A DNA stretch of 64,000 bases from Enterobacteriaceae bacterium ESL0689. Its GTDB lineage: Bacteria > Pseudomonadota > Gammaproteobacteria > Enterobacterales > Enterobacteriaceae. Shown piece after piece: positions 37,876 to 49,689 of this stretch. Numbering within the stretch: position 1 is the first letter of the stretch; every line of letters begins with the position of its first letter. The translations under genes were made by a program, and so were the position numbers. The DNA lies in assembly GCA_029433525.1 (NCBI GenBank), contig JAQTIF010000001.1:1178001-1242000 (forward strand), written 5' to 3'. The notes beneath the pieces are model-generated. The model searched no databases. It saw nothing but the letters and a program-made list of their open reading frames with translations, and was not told the DNA's origin.

Positions 37876-38595
37876 ATGCTGCCGCGTAATGGTTTTACTT
37901 TTAAACAGTTCTTTGTCGCGCATAATCGTTGCGCGATGAAAGTGGGGACTGATGGGATTTTGCTGGCTGCCTGGGCACCGATATTTCAGGTACAACACAT
38001 CCTTGATATTGGAACCGGTAGCGGTTTGCTCGCATTAATGTTGGCTCAACGCACCATTGAGTCAGTCGGTATTGATGCGGTAGAGCTGGATGAGCAAGCC
38101 GCCTGCCAGGCGCAGGAAAATATAATGGCATCTCCGTGGTCCACACGTATCAATGTTTATCATGCGGACATTCAACAATGGCAACCCGTAGCAACCCGAC
38201 GTTATGAGTTGATTGTCAGTAATCCACCGTTCTTTGCCGCAGGGATACCGTGTGCGACATCACAACGTGACCTGGCACGCTATACCACCACACTGAATCA
38301 CATCACGCTGTTAAATTGCGCGGCGGAATGGATCACTGAAGAGGGTTATTTTTGTGTGGTGCTCCCTGTGGATATTGGCCATGATTTTGCCCGGCACGCG
38401 CAAGCGATGGGCTGGCATTTGCGATTACGTACTGAAGTCGCAGAGAATGACCAACGCCCCTCACATCGTGTACTACAGGCGTTTTCTCCGAAAGCCGGTG
38501 AATGTTTTCATGATCGCATGGTTATCCGGCGACCAGATAAACAATATTCCGCCGATTTTATTGCGCTGACTGAGCAATTCTATCTCTTTATGTAA
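37876..38595 (+). CDS. trmN6: tRNA1(Val) (adenine37-N6)-methyltransferase TrmN6 (YfiC)
   Basis: A class I SAM methyltransferase: [17 protein letters not shown] is motif I and SNPPFF is the N6-adenine NPPF/Y motif. It follows E. coli YfiC over about 239 residues. The start is uncertain: the ATG at 37876 ([13 protein letters not shown]) is closest to the family, but its Shine-Dalgarno is weak, and the frame stays open to 37795. Divergent from srmB, as in E. coli, but nadB, which should follow, is absent. Confidence 0.9.
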   Translation: MLPRNGFTFKQFFVAHNRCAMKVGTDGILLAAWAPIFQVQHILDIGTGSGLLALMLAQRTIESVGIDAVELDEQAACQAQENIMASPWSTRINVYHADIQQWQPVATRRYELIVSNPPFFAAGIPCATSQRDLARYTTTLNHITLLNCAAEWITEEGYFCVVLPVDIGHDFARHAQAMGWHLRLRTEVAENDQRPSHRVLQAFSPKAGECFHDRMVIRRPDKQYSADFIALTEQFYLFM

Positions 38596-38824
38596 AAATG
38601 TGCGCCGGGGAATGCTGATTGATGCCGTCCCTGAAGAGAACATGACAAGCTAACCTACCGGTCATCCGCAGCATGATAAAAGGTATGGCAGACCACTGGA
38701 TTCAGATTTTATAGTGAAATAAAAGTGAGGTTACGTTACCCTTTTGGCAAGTTTCTCGTTTTTTCATCATTCAGTACGCTGATAAGCCGTTCTGATGGGA
38801 TAAAAATCAAAAGCGTAAATAATT
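38596..38824. other. Gap where nadB is expected
   Basis: E. coli has the 1.6-kb nadB gene between trmN6 and rpoE. Here only about 330 bases separate them and no nadB remnant is visible. No sigma-E type GGAACTT promoter was recognised. Confidence 0.6.
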
Positions 38825-38926
38825 TTGTTATTTTCAGGTGCTCCAGACATCTGCTTGCTCATACTACATGGGACGTGTTTTGCAGATGCACAGGAATTGA
38901 GTTTGGGGAGACATGACCTCGGATGA
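38825..38926 (+). CDS. rseD: Possible RseD-like leader peptide of rpoE
   Basis: One frame ends SLGRHDLG and stops at a TGA overlapping the rpoE ATG (ATGA), matching the C-terminal GLGRLYLG and overlap of E. coli RseD, which couples rpoE translation. The frame opens only after a TAA at 38816 and would need a TTG start (33 residues) without a clear Shine-Dalgarno. The conserved end is seen; the start is a guess. Confidence 0.3.
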   Translation: MLFSGAPDICLLILHGTCFADAQELSLGRHDLG

Positions 38927-39498
38927 GCGAGCAGTTAACGGATCAGGCCCTCGTTGAGCGGATCCAGAAAGGTGATCAGAAAGCGTTTAATTTGCTGGTG
39001 ATACGTTATCAACATAAGGTTGCAAATCTGCTTTCCCGCTATGTGCCACCGGGCGACGTTCCTGATGTTGTTCAGGAGTCGTTCGTAAAAGTATGGCGTG
39101 CGATAGACTCTTTCCGGGGAGAGAGCGCTTTTTATACCTGGTTGTATCGTATTGCTGTTAACACGGCAAAAAATTACCTCACTGCTCAGGGGCGCCGTCC
39201 TCCGGCCTGTGATATTGACGTTAATGAAGCAGAAAATCTCAGCAGTGGTGGTGTATTGAAAGAAATTTCGAACCCTGAGAATTTAATGTTGTCAGAAGAA
39301 CTGAAAGAAATAGTGTTTCGTACGATTGCCGCACTACCGGAAGATCTTCGCATGGCGATTACGTTACGGGAACTTGATGGTCTGAGCTATGAAGACATAG
39401 CGGCTATCATTGATTGTCCGGTTGGAACAGTTCGTTCGCGTATTTTTCGTGCTCGAGAGGCTATTGACAATAAGGTTCAACCGCTAATCAAACGTTGA
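38923..39498 (+). CDS. rpoE: RNA polymerase sigma-E (RpoE)
   Basis: The 191-residue ECF sigma factor for envelope stress. Region 2 (FNLLVIRYQHKVANLL, DVPDVVQESFVKVWRA, FYTWLYRIAVNTAKNYL) and region 4 (LREL-DGLSYEDIAAIIDCPVGTVRSRIFRAREAI, read in parts) are intact, and length equals E. coli RpoE. It is held by RseA at the membrane and freed by DegS/RseP. First gene of rpoE-rseABC. Confidence 0.97.
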   Translation: MSEQLTDQALVERIQKGDQKAFNLLVIRYQHKVANLLSRYVPPGDVPDVVQESFVKVWRAIDSFRGESAFYTWLYRIAVNTAKNYLTAQGRRPPACDIDVNEAENLSSGGVLKEISNPENLMLSEELKEIVFRTIAALPEDLRMAITLRELDGLSYEDIAAIIDCPVGTVRSRIFRAREAIDNKVQPLIKR

Positions 39499-39528
39499 TG
39501 ATAGCGGAACAGTGAAAAGGTATCAGGC

Positions 39529-40170
39529 ATGCAGAAAGAAAAACTGTCAGCTTTAATGGATGGCGAAATGCTGGATAATGAGTTGCTCAATGAACTGAGC
39601 AACTCTTCTGAAATGCAAAGAACCTGGGAGAGCTACCATCTCATCCGGGATTCACTTCGCGGAGAAACAGCGGAGGTCATCCATTTTGACATTTCGGCCC
39701 GTGTAATGGCTGCCATTGAAAATGAATCCGTACCGTTTGTTGCTGAATCCCAGCCATCTCCTCATCAGTGGCGTCAAATGCCGTTCTGGCAAAAAGTGCG
39801 TCCGTGGATGGATTCACTGCTCCAGGTGGGGGTTGCTGCCTGTGTATCACTGGCTGTTATTGTTGGCGTACAACAGTATTATCACCCGCAAAGTGAATCC
39901 TCCACGCCGTCTGAAACGCCTGTTTTTAATACCATGCCGATAATAGGTCAGGCGAGCCCGGTTAGTCTCGGTGTTCCCGCCGATATCGCGACAGGTAATG
40001 GTCATCAAGCCAGGATACAGGAGCAGCGCCGTCATATTAATGCCATGTTGCAGGATTATGAATTGCAACGCCGGTTGCATACCGAACAACTTCAGTTTGG
40101 TCAATCCAGGACACAACAGGCTGCGATTCAGGTGCCTGGCTATCAGACGTTAGGAACACAATCACACTAA
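39529..40170 (+). CDS. rseA: Anti-sigma-E factor RseA
   Basis: The 213-residue single-pass membrane protein has a cytoplasmic sigma-binding domain (MQKEKLSALMDGEMLDNELLNEL, read in parts) in residues 1-75, a transmembrane segment at about 100-120 (LLQVGVAACVSLAVIVGV) and a glutamine-rich periplasmic domain that binds RseB. Thirty bases after rpoE. Confidence 0.96.
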   Translation: MQKEKLSALMDGEMLDNELLNELSNSSEMQRTWESYHLIRDSLRGETAEVIHFDISARVMAAIENESVPFVAESQPSPHQWRQMPFWQKVRPWMDSLLQVGVAACVSLAVIVGVQQYYHPQSESSTPSETPVFNTMPIIGQASPVSLGVPADIATGNGHQARIQEQRRHINAMLQDYELQRRLHTEQLQFGQSRTQQAAIQVPGYQTLGTQSH

Positions 40171-41129
40171 TGAAACAGCGTCGGTGGGTCATTCGGTTTT
40201 TTATCGCAGGTGTATTGTTCCTTTCTGCCAGCGCCTCAGCCGATCCAGTATCCGGGGCGTTGTTGCAGCAGATGAATCTGGCCAGCCAGACCCTTAATTA
40301 TGAGCTCTCCTTTGTTAACATTAGTAAACAGGGTGTCCAGTCGTTACGTTACCGCCATGTTCGTCTGAATAATCAGACGATCGCCCAACTGTTACAACTG
40401 GATGGCCCTCGCCAGGAGATTATCCAGCGAGGTAATGAAATCAGCTATTTTGAACCCGGCGTCGATCCGTTTACCTTGAACGGTGACCATATCGTCGATT
40501 CATTACCGACGCTGGTTTATGCTGACTTTAAACGCTTAGCTGGCTACTATGATTTTATTCCGACTGGGCGCACTCGCATGACTGAACGTTTATGTGACGT
40601 GATTCGTATCGTGGCCCGGGATGGCACACGTTATAGTTTTATCGCCTGGCTAGATAGCGAAACTAAACTGCCGATGCGTGTTGATCTGCTTGATAGCGAT
40701 GGCGAAACGCTGGAGCAATTCAGGGTCGTCACTGTTAACGTGGATAATAAAATAGATAACAGTATGGCATCGCTGGCGAAGAAGGCTTCTCCGCCTCAGT
40801 TATCAGTGCCAGAAGACAGTGAAAAAGTGAATTTTAACTGGATGCCTGGCTGGTTGCCTCAGGGGATGACCGAAGTATCAACGACTCAGCGCCGCCTGCC
40901 CGCTTTTGATGGCGTGATGGATTCTCGTTTGTATTCTGACGGATTATTTAGTTTCTCAATTAATGTCAATCGGGCGATAACCCAGGGTCATAATCAGATT
41001 TTGCGCAATGGACGCCGTACTGTGAGTACGGCAATACGTAATAATCTTGAGATTACGGTTGTGGGTGAATTGCCAGCGCAAACGGCGAAACGTATTTCCG
41101 ATAGTATCAGATTCAGGAATGTACCGTGA
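40170..41129 (+). CDS. rseB: Sigma-E regulatory periplasmic protein RseB
   Basis: The 319-residue protein has a signal peptide (RRWVIRFFIAGVLFLSASASA), a LolA-like large domain and a small C-terminal domain. It shields RseA from DegS cleavage and senses lipopolysaccharide intermediates. Its ATG overlaps the rseA stop (TAATG). Confidence 0.96.
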   Translation: MKQRRWVIRFFIAGVLFLSASASADPVSGALLQQMNLASQTLNYELSFVNISKQGVQSLRYRHVRLNNQTIAQLLQLDGPRQEIIQRGNEISYFEPGVDPFTLNGDHIVDSLPTLVYADFKRLAGYYDFIPTGRTRMTERLCDVIRIVARDGTRYSFIAWLDSETKLPMRVDLLDSDGETLEQFRVVTVNVDNKIDNSMASLAKKASPPQLSVPEDSEKVNFNWMPGWLPQGMTEVSTTQRRLPAFDGVMDSRLYSDGLFSFSINVNRAITQGHNQILRNGRRTVSTAIRNNLEITVVGELPAQTAKRISDSIRFRNVP

Positions 41130-41596
41130 TAAGATGCTGGGCGACAGTCGTCTCCTGGGATAATGGCATCGCACAGGTCGATTGTGAGGTTAAAACCGCC
41201 TGCGGTGGTTGTGCCTTGCATGCGGGTTGCCATAATCCGGCGCTGAATCAATCTCTTTCGCCCTCTTGTCACAGGATGATGGTTGCCAGTAAACATCCCC
41301 TGTCCGTGGGACAAAAAGTTGAGCTAGGGATCGCAGAAAACCATCTTCTCGGCGCTGCGTTATTTGTGTATATCATACCGCTGGCAGGATTATTGGTCGT
41401 GGCATCTCTTTTTCAGTTCTTGTTCGCCAGTGATTTTGTCTCATTTTGTGGGGCAGTGGTGGGTAGTGGCGGTGGTTTTGGGCTTGTTCGCTGGCTGGAT
41501 GGTAAATATCACCTATCCCAGTCATGGCAGCCGGTCATTATAAGTACCGGTTTGCCGCCAGATTTGCTGTGCGTAGAAAAGGTGTTTTCACAATAG
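41126..41596 (+). CDS. rseC: SoxR-reducing/sigma-E regulator RseC
   Basis: The 156-residue inner-membrane protein has two spans (about 75-95 and 102-120) and the N-terminal cysteine cluster CEVKTACGGCALHAGC typical of RseC. E. coli RseC modestly affects sigma-E and is part of the system that reduces SoxR. It overlaps rseB by four bases. Confidence 0.94.
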   Translation: MIRCWATVVSWDNGIAQVDCEVKTACGGCALHAGCHNPALNQSLSPSCHRMMVASKHPLSVGQKVELGIAENHLLGAALFVYIIPLAGLLVVASLFQFLFASDFVSFCGAVVGSGGGFGLVRWLDGKYHLSQSWQPVIISTGLPPDLLCVEKVFSQ

Positions 41597-41746
41597 CAGC
41601 CCTGATCGTCCTTATTTCTTATTTGTCGTTGCCGGGTTGATGTTAAGAGCAGTTCCTGGTTTTAGCGATGTAGTGTAGAATACGGCGCTTTCAACTTCAA
41701 AAACGTCAGGCACAAAACAGTCGCCTCATGATCCGCGTAATTAAAT

Positions 41747-43546
41747 ATGAAGAATATACGTAACTTTTCAATCATTGCTCATATCGATCACGGTAAATCG
41801 ACGTTATCTGACCGAATTATTCAGATTTGCGGTGGACTGTCTGAGCGTGAAATGGAAGCTCAGGTACTGGATTCGATGGATCTTGAACGTGAGCGTGGTA
41901 TCACTATTAAGGCGCAAAGTGTTACCCTGGATTATAAAGCGAATGATGGTGAAATCTATCAACTGAACTTTATTGATACCCCAGGCCACGTCGATTTTTC
42001 TTATGAGGTTTCTCGCTCGCTTGCCGCCTGTGAAGGGGCGTTGCTGGTCGTGGATGCCGGGCAAGGCGTTGAAGCACAAACCCTCGCGAACTGTTATACC
42101 GCAATAGAGATGGATCTCGAAGTTGTTCCGGTTCTCAATAAGATCGATCTGCCCGCCGCTGATCCGGATCGTGTCGCAGAAGAGATTGAAGATATCGTTG
42201 GGATAGATGCCCATGATGCGGTACGTTGCTCGGCAAAAACCGGGGCAGGTGTGCCAGATGTTCTGGAGCGTCTGGTGCGTGATATTCCACCACCAGAAGG
42301 CGATGCAGAGGCACCGCTACAGGCGCTGATCATCGACTCCTGGTTTGATAACTATCTGGGTGTCGTTTCACTGGTACGAATTAAAAATGGCACTCTGCGT
42401 AAAGGCGATAAAATTAAAGTGATGAGTACCGATCAGGTTTATAACGCTGATCGTCTTGGTATTTTTACGCCTAAGCGGGTTGACCGTAATGAGCTGCGAT
42501 GCGGTGAGGTCGGCTGGCTGGTATGTGCGATTAAAGATATTCATGGTGCATCGGTGGGCGATACACTAACCACGGCGCGCAACCCGGCTGATAGCGCATT
42601 GCCTGGATTTAAAAAGGTCAAACCACAGGTCTATGCTGGCCTGTTTCCGGTCAGTTCTGATGATTACGAAAGTTTCCGTGACGCGCTGGGTAAATTGAGC
42701 CTCAATGACGCTTCCTTGTTCTATGAACCAGAAAGTTCCACAGCGCTGGGCTTTGGTTTCCGCTGTGGTTTCCTTGGTTTACTGCATATGGAGATTATCC
42801 AGGAACGCCTGGAGCGGGAATATAATCTGGACTTGATCACAACGGCACCGACGGTTGTCTATGAAATTGAAACAACCGCGAAAGAGATCCTCTATGTCGA
42901 TAGCCCCTCTAAATTACCGCCGCTGAATAATATTCAGGAGTTACGTGAACCTATTGCCGAATGTCATATGCTATTACCCCAGGAGTATCTGGGGAATGTA
43001 ATGACATTATGTGTTGAGAAACGCGGTGTACAAACCAATATGGTTTATCACGGTAATCAGGTGGCGTTAACTTATGAAATTCCGATGGCCGAAGTAGTGC
43101 TCGACTTTTTTGATCGCCTGAAATCGACGTCGCGTGGTTATGCGTCACTGGACTACAACTTTAAACGCTTCCAGGCCTCTGACATGGTCCGTGTGGATGT
43201 GTTGATTAATGGTGAACGTGTCGATGCGCTGGCATTAATTACCCATAATGATAATGCCCCCTATCGTGGTCGTGAGCTGGTGGAAAAAATGAAAGACCTG
43301 ATCCCACGGCAGCAATTTGATATTGCGATCCAGGCCGCTATTGGTAACCATATTATTGCCCGATCTACCGTGAAACAATTGCGTAAAAATGTGCTGGCGA
43401 AATGTTATGGTGGTGATGTCAGTCGTAAGAAAAAGTTACTGCAAAAGCAGAAAGAGGGTAAAAAACGAATGAAGCAAGTCGGTAACGTTGAGCTGCCACA
43501 GGAAGCGTTCCTGGCTATTTTGCATGTCGGTAAAGACGGAAAATAA
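41747..43546 (+). CDS. lepA: Elongation factor 4 (LepA)
   Basis: The 599-residue translational GTPase resembles EF-G without domain IV. Walker A is in AHIDHGKST, followed by DTPGHVDF and [10 protein letters not shown]; the LepA-specific C-terminal domain ends with the basic [17 protein letters not shown] segment. Length equals E. coli. Heads lepA-lepB with a 14-base gap. Confidence 0.97.
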   Translation: MKNIRNFSIIAHIDHGKSTLSDRIIQICGGLSEREMEAQVLDSMDLERERGITIKAQSVTLDYKANDGEIYQLNFIDTPGHVDFSYEVSRSLAACEGALLVVDAGQGVEAQTLANCYTAIEMDLEVVPVLNKIDLPAADPDRVAEEIEDIVGIDAHDAVRCSAKTGAGVPDVLERLVRDIPPPEGDAEAPLQALIIDSWFDNYLGVVSLVRIKNGTLRKGDKIKVMSTDQVYNADRLGIFTPKRVDRNELRCGEVGWLVCAIKDIHGASVGDTLTTARNPADSALPGFKKVKPQVYAGLFPVSSDDYESFRDALGKLSLNDASLFYEPESSTALGFGFRCGFLGLLHMEIIQERLEREYNLDLITTAPTVVYEIETTAKEILYVDSPSKLPPLNNIQELREPIAECHMLLPQEYLGNVMTLCVEKRGVQTNMVYHGNQVALTYEIPMAEVVLDFFDRLKSTSRGYASLDYNFKRFQASDMVRVDVLINGERVDALALITHNDNAPYRGRELVEKMKDLIPRQQFDIAIQAAIGNHIIARSTVKQLRKNVLAKCYGGDVSRKKKLLQKQKEGKKRMKQVGNVELPQEAFLAILHVGKDGK

Positions 43547-43560
43547 CCTGAGGAGTTGTT

Positions 43561-44520
43561 ATGGCTAATATGTTTGCCCTGATACTGGTCATCGCAACCC
43601 TGGTGACGGGGGTTTTATGGTGCCTGGATAAATTTATCTTTGGCTCTAAACGACGCCGGTCACAGCCCGTTGTTACGCCAGAAAATGATCAACCGACAAA
43701 AAAAACACCAGAAAAAGCAGGCTGGCTGGAAACGGGAGCGTCAATATTTCCGGTTCTGGCGGTTGTCCTGGTGATTCGATCATTTATTTATGAGCCATTT
43801 CAAATCCCTTCAGGATCGATGATGCCCACATTATTAATAGGGGATTTTATTCTGGTGGAAAAATTTGCTTATGGTATTAAAGATCCTGTCTTCCAGAAAA
43901 CATTGATCGAAACAGGGCATCCACAGCGTGGTGATATCGTGGTCTTTAAATATCCCGAGGATCCGCGTCTGGACTATATCAAACGTGCGGTGGGGTTACC
44001 GGGAGATAAAATAAGTTATGATCCTGTGGAAAAACAACTTACGATTCAGCCGCATTGTCCTTCTGGTCAGGCCTGTAGTGATACGTTGCCGATCACTTAT
44101 TCTCATGTCGAGCCGAGTGATTTCGTCCAGACATTTTCCCGCCAGAATGGCAGGGAAGTCACAAATGGATTCTGGCAACGGCCAAAAGAGGAAAATCAGA
44201 CAGATGGCATCCGCCTGACAGAACGTAACGAGACACTGGCTGAAGTGACTCATCGTATTCTGACGCTTCCTGTGGTGCAGGATCAGGTTAATCTCTATTA
44301 CCGTCAGCCTGGTCAGCCGATAGCAACCTGGATCGTACCGCCAGCCCACTATTTCATGATGGGTGATAATCGTGATAATAGTGCAGACAGCCGTTACTGG
44401 GGATTTGTACCAGAAGCGAACCTGGTCGGTAAAGCGACGACTATCTGGCTGAGTTTTGAAAAACAGCAAGGGGAGTGGCCAACAGATATCAGATTATCGC
44501 GAATTGGCCGCATTCACTGA
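43561..44520 (+). CDS. lepB: Signal peptidase I (LepB)
   Basis: Cleaves Sec and Tat signal peptides. The 319 residues include two N-terminal membrane segments (3-21 and 60-76), the catalytic serine in PSGSMMPT (Ser86) and general-base lysine in YIKRAVGLPGDK (Lys141), then MMGDNRDNSADSRYWGFVP. The loop is slightly shorter than in E. coli (324, from memory). Confidence 0.97.
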   Translation: MANMFALILVIATLVTGVLWCLDKFIFGSKRRRSQPVVTPENDQPTKKTPEKAGWLETGASIFPVLAVVLVIRSFIYEPFQIPSGSMMPTLLIGDFILVEKFAYGIKDPVFQKTLIETGHPQRGDIVVFKYPEDPRLDYIKRAVGLPGDKISYDPVEKQLTIQPHCPSGQACSDTLPITYSHVEPSDFVQTFSRQNGREVTNGFWQRPKEENQTDGIRLTERNETLAEVTHRILTLPVVQDQVNLYYRQPGQPIATWIVPPAHYFMMGDNRDNSADSRYWGFVPEANLVGKATTIWLSFEKQQGEWPTDIRLSRIGRIH

Positions 44521-44533
44521 TGCGCTGCTTGAC

Positions 44534-44564
44534 TCACGCTATCAACGAAATATTGATAGCGTGA
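44534..44564 (+). terminator. Hairpin after lepB
   Basis: TCACGCTATCAA and TTGATAGCGTGA form a 12-bp perfect stem with a seven-base loop, followed by ATTATTTC. Likely terminator of lepA-lepB or an RNA processing stem. Confidence 0.7.
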
Positions 44565-44639
44565 ATTATTTCGTACTTAAATCTCTCCGGACTAACGACA
44601 ACCTTTAACATAGCGTATAGAATGTTTCTCCGAAAATCA

Positions 44640-44764
44640 GGTTGTCTCTCATGAGAGAGACACTGCACACGAAACCGCGCTGGTTAATTCGATTCTCAGC
44701 CATTCAGGTTGCCAGAAAGTGCTAAGACAGACGTACCAGCGATCTCAAACAAGATCGGTTTCGT
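44640..44764 (+). promoter_or_regulatory. Structured leader of rnc (candidate RNase III self-cleavage site)
   Basis: TGTCTCTC/GAGAGACA forms a small hairpin at 44643-44662. Then ACGAAACCG (44669-44677) and ACCAGCG-region bases pair with CGCTGGT and CGGTTTCGT (44756-44764), with GATCT/AGATC nested inside. E. coli RNase III cleaves its own leader in such a stem; the same autoregulation is inferred here. Confidence 0.5.
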
Positions 44765-44798
44765 ATGCTGTATTGTGGACGCATTCACTTATTGGTAA

Positions 44799-46384
<1,586 letters not shown>

Positions 46385-46396
46385 GTTGCCTGACTA

Positions 46397-47128
46397 ATGG
46401 ATGGCTGGCAACGCGCTTTTATCCTGCATAGCCGTCCCTGGAGCGAAACCAGTCTGATGCTGGACGCCTTTACCGAAGCGTCCGGGCGTGTCTGTCTGGT
46501 GGCGAAAGGGGCGCGTGCCAGACGATCCAGCCTCAAAGGTGCGCTTCAGCCTTTTACGCCGCTGTTATTACGTTTTAGTGGTCGTGGTGAAGTGAAAACA
46601 CTACGCAGTGCAGAGGCGGTCTCGCTGGCCCTGCCTCTCAGCGGCATTGCACTTTATAGTGGCTTATATGTGAATGAGCTGCTTTCCCGTGTGCTAGAGC
46701 AGGAAACCTGTTTTTCGGCACTCTTCTTTGATTATCTGCACTGTTTACAGGCGCTGGCACAAGGGAATGGCTCGCCGGAGCCGGCATTACGTCGTTTTGA
46801 ACTGATGCTACTGGAGCATCTGGGCTATGGCGTTGATTTCCTCCATTGCGCTGGCAGTGGAGAAAGAGTCGATGATACGATGACCTACCGTTACCGGGCA
46901 GAAAAAGGTTTTTTTGCCAGCATAGTCATTGATAACAATACATTTACCGGGCATCATCTGAAGGCACTGGCAAATCGCGAGTTTCCGGATAGTGATGCAT
47001 TACGTGCTGCCAAACGCTTTACCCGTCTTGCCCTGAAGCCATATCTGGGTGGTAAGCCATTAAAAAGTCGGGAATTCTTTCGCCAGTTCATACCTGCTAA
47101 TACGCAGGGTACGAACAGAAGACAATGA
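46397..47128 (+). CDS. recO: DNA repair protein RecO
   Basis: The 243-residue RecFOR mediator loads RecA onto SSB-coated gaps. N-terminal OB fold ([30 protein letters not shown]) and a helical C-terminal domain match E. coli RecO. Twelve bases after era. Confidence 0.95.
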   Translation: MDGWQRAFILHSRPWSETSLMLDAFTEASGRVCLVAKGARARRSSLKGALQPFTPLLLRFSGRGEVKTLRSAEAVSLALPLSGIALYSGLYVNELLSRVLEQETCFSALFFDYLHCLQALAQGNGSPEPALRRFELMLLEHLGYGVDFLHCAGSGERVDDTMTYRYRAEKGFFASIVIDNNTFTGHHLKALANREFPDSDALRAAKRFTRLALKPYLGGKPLKSREFFRQFIPANTQGTNRRQ

Positions 47129-47149
47129 TTAATAAGGAACAAGAGTGTC

Positions 47150-47881
47150 ATGGCTGAATTATTGTTAGGGGTTAATATCGACCATATTGCGACCTTGCGT
47201 AACGCGCGTGGTACGACTTACCCTGATCCGATACAGGCTGCTTTTATTGCTGAGCAGGCGGGTGCGGATGGTATTACGGTCCATCTGCGTGAAGATCGTC
47301 GCCATATTACTGATCGTGACGTTCGTCTTTTACGTCAGATACTGCATACCCGAATGAATCTCGAGATGGCGGTGACCGAAGAGATGGTGAATATCGCCTG
47401 CGAAATTAAGCCTCATTTCTGTTGCCTGGTCCCGGAAAATCGCCAGGAGGTGACAACTGAGGGGGGGCTTGATGTTGCTGGACAGCATCAGAAAATACAG
47501 GATGTCTGCCAGCGTCTTGCCCAGGCCGGGATTCAGGTTTCACTGTTTATTGATGCCGATCGCGGGCAAATCAAGGCGGCGGCTGATGCTGGTGCGCCTT
47601 ACATCGAAATTCACACCGGTTGCTATGCCGATAGCACCACCGAAGCTCAACAAAAGAAAGAGCTGGAGCGTATTGTCGCGGCAGCAACCTATGCAACCAG
47701 CCTTGGATTGAAAGTCAATGCCGGGCATGGACTGACTTACCATAACGTGCAGGCGATCGCCCGTATTCCTGAGATACACGAACTGAATATTGGTCATGCG
47801 ATTATCGCGCGTGCCGTAATGAGCGGCTTAGATCATGCTGTCAGCGAAATGAAACGCCTCATGCGGGAAACTCGTTCCTGA
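47150..47881 (+). CDS. pdxJ: Pyridoxine 5'-phosphate synthase PdxJ
   Basis: Closes the ring in vitamin B6 synthesis from 1-deoxyxylulose-5-phosphate and aminoacetone phosphate. The 243-residue TIM barrel has [28 protein letters not shown], the PHFCCLVPE catalytic glutamate region and [12 protein letters not shown]. Its TGA overlaps the acpS start. Confidence 0.97.
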   Translation: MAELLLGVNIDHIATLRNARGTTYPDPIQAAFIAEQAGADGITVHLREDRRHITDRDVRLLRQILHTRMNLEMAVTEEMVNIACEIKPHFCCLVPENRQEVTTEGGLDVAGQHQKIQDVCQRLAQAGIQVSLFIDADRGQIKAAADAGAPYIEIHTGCYADSTTEAQQKKELERIVAAATYATSLGLKVNAGHGLTYHNVQAIARIPEIHELNIGHAIIARAVMSGLDHAVSEMKRLMRETRS

Positions 47882-48270
47882 TGGCTATCGTCGGACTGGG
47901 CAGTGATATTGTCGAAATCGCGCGGATTGAGGCGATCATCGCCCGTAGTGGTGATCGTCTGGCCAGGCGTATATTTCATGACAGCGAATGGGCAATATGG
48001 CAGCGCCATGCGCAGCCAGGTCGTTTTCTGGCGAAACGTTTTGCAGTAAAAGAAGCGGCAGCGAAAGCACTGGGTACTGGCATTCGCAACGGCCTGGCAT
48101 TTCAACAGTTTGAGGTTTATAACGACGAGCTGGGAAAACCACGATTACGCTTATGGGGGGAGGCAAAAAAGCTGGCTCAGCGTCTGGGGATAGATCAGAT
48201 GCATGTCACGCTGGCAGATGAACGCCATTACGCTTGTGCGACAGTGATTGCCGAAAGTAACTCTCAGTAA
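47881..48270 (+). CDS. acpS: Holo-acyl carrier protein synthase AcpS
   Basis: Transfers phosphopantetheine to acyl carrier protein. [15 protein letters not shown] holds the metal aspartate and [19 protein letters not shown] the second signature. The 129 residues are about three more than E. coli. Coupled to pdxJ and convergent with yfhL. Confidence 0.96.
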   Translation: MAIVGLGSDIVEIARIEAIIARSGDRLARRIFHDSEWAIWQRHAQPGRFLAKRFAVKEAAAKALGTGIRNGLAFQQFEVYNDELGKPRLRLWGEAKKLAQRLGIDQMHVTLADERHYACATVIAESNSQ

Positions 48271-48279
48271 CGCCAGCAG

Positions 48280-48540
48280 TCAGATCTTATCCGCGTGATA
48301 CATTAAAACGAATTTATCCCATAATTGCTCTTCGCTCTCTCTGTGTGCCGGATCAGGGATGATCGTATTCGGAATAGGGCATACTTTCTGGCAGGTCGGT
48401 GTATCATAGTGGCCTCTGCACTCGGTGCAACGGTCACTATCAATTTCATAAACGCTGTCACCCATCGAAATAGCTTCATTGGGGCATTCCGGTTCACACA
48501 TATCACAATTGATACAGCGCGCTGTAATTAATAAAGCCAC
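48280..48540 (-). CDS. yfhL: 2[4Fe-4S] ferredoxin YfhL
   Basis: The 86-residue ferredoxin has CINCDMCEPECPNEA and CTECRGHYDTPTCQKVCP, the Allochromatium-type arrangement with a longer loop in the second cluster. Matches E. coli YfhL in length. An electron carrier; physiological partners are not certain. A 145-bp element lies 70 bases upstream of its start, inside the likely promoter region. Confidence 0.95.
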   Translation of the reverse strand: MALLITARCINCDMCEPECPNEAISMGDSVYEIDSDRCTECRGHYDTPTCQKVCPIPNTIIPDPAHRESEEQLWDKFVLMYHADKI

Positions 48541-48610
48541 TTCAGATAGTTACCTTTTTTTATCTTCTGTCATCAGGGGAGTTAGTGGCTGTATTCCTTG
48601 CCAGGATGAA

Positions 48611-48751
48611 GAACCTGCCCCATCGGACGATTCTGCTGACCTTTGGCCTGGGCCGTGCCCGAAATCCTCATGTACTACGTGTACGCTGCGATTTCTCCAC
48701 GCTCTCCGTGTCCAGACTGGCTGCGTCAATAACACCTGTTGGGCCAGGCTC
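48611..48751 (+). repeat. 145-bp miniature element, copy 6
   Basis: 141-bp + oriented copy with ends GAACCTGCCCC and GGGCCAGGCTC. Left triplet GAA and right TCA no longer match, so the target duplication is lost. More diverged than copies 4, 8 and 9. Confidence 0.9.
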
Positions 48752-48816
48752 TCAGTGCCGCGCACTGTAACACAGAACCGCCAGAATCCCAATAAATGGG
48801 ATATAATTAAGCAAAA

Positions 48817-49689
48817 CTATCTGGCGGGAATGCGGTTATAGTACACACCATCGAGATAATCTCTGTTGGCTCGAATTTGATTATCGATTGACTCATCCGT
48901 ACCGAAAAAATACATATAGACCTGTACACCGAACAGCCGGGCGATTTTGAGTTTTAACTTATCTTTCATCGTCACCGGGACACCAGTAACAATATAGTGA
49001 ATATTATTCTTTTTGAGTGCCTTTATTTTAGGAATAAAAAATATTTTTGCCGCAGATGTTTTTGAAATTTTCGAAACAACACTATGATTAGCCATTCCAC
49101 CATTGAATAATCCCCCGCCTTTTATTAATGAATCTTAAGAGAATAGCTCCATTTTTAAACGATTTTTATCGCAGAACAGGGATGTTATTCGTTGTGGAAC
49201 GTCTATCTTGTCTGTTATTAATGTCGCATCCTGATGTTGGCTGAACCATTGATTAATATCTGCAAAATCAATACCCGTGTATTTGCCGAATATTTTATTT
49301 TTCTTAAAATCATCTAATGATGGCGGCAGTTCGTCGGTATATCCCGTGAATTCAGCCCACTGCTCCCATCCATGTACGGCAACCAGATGATGATCTTTAG
49401 TCTCTCTGATATCCAGCTCAAAATTTCGTGCTCCTTGTAGATATGAATGATTTAATGCTTCCAGCGAGTTGGTGTAAATATGGCCGTCAATTTCACCGCC
49501 AGAGTGTGCGATCACCACAATATCATTTTTATTTAGCGTTGAAATTATTAACTCCATATAAATATAGCTGCTGATTAACAACATGAAAAGGAAACAGAAA
49601 AATAGACCAACAACTTTCATTAAGAAATACCTGTTAGCAGAATATATAGATTTTGATAATATTTTATTGTGAATGGCCAGCTTGATCAA
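48817..49689 (-). pseudogene. GDPD-family phosphodiesterase, interrupted by an in-frame stop
   Basis: Read from 49689 the frame gives a membrane anchor (about residues 24-46) and a glycerophosphodiester phosphodiesterase-like start: IAHSGGEIDGHIYTNSLEAL, NFELDIRETKDHHLVAVHGWE. After 184 residues (MELFS) a TAA at 49135-49137 interrupts it; the same frame continues without shift through DSLIKGGGLFNGGMANH to 48817. The tail ends DGVYYNRIPAR. An intact gene would make 290 residues, the substitution being a single base change in codon 185. Catalytic His and acidic residues lie before the stop, but the barrel would be truncated. Confidence 0.8.

Noticed and set aside
48479-48841. Small proteins read through the 145-bp elements (also 20213-20416, 48550-48770, 32000-32132 and the extended purL N-terminus)
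   Set aside because: The same peptide fragments recur because the repeat is copied; frames lack ribosome sites and end at element edges.
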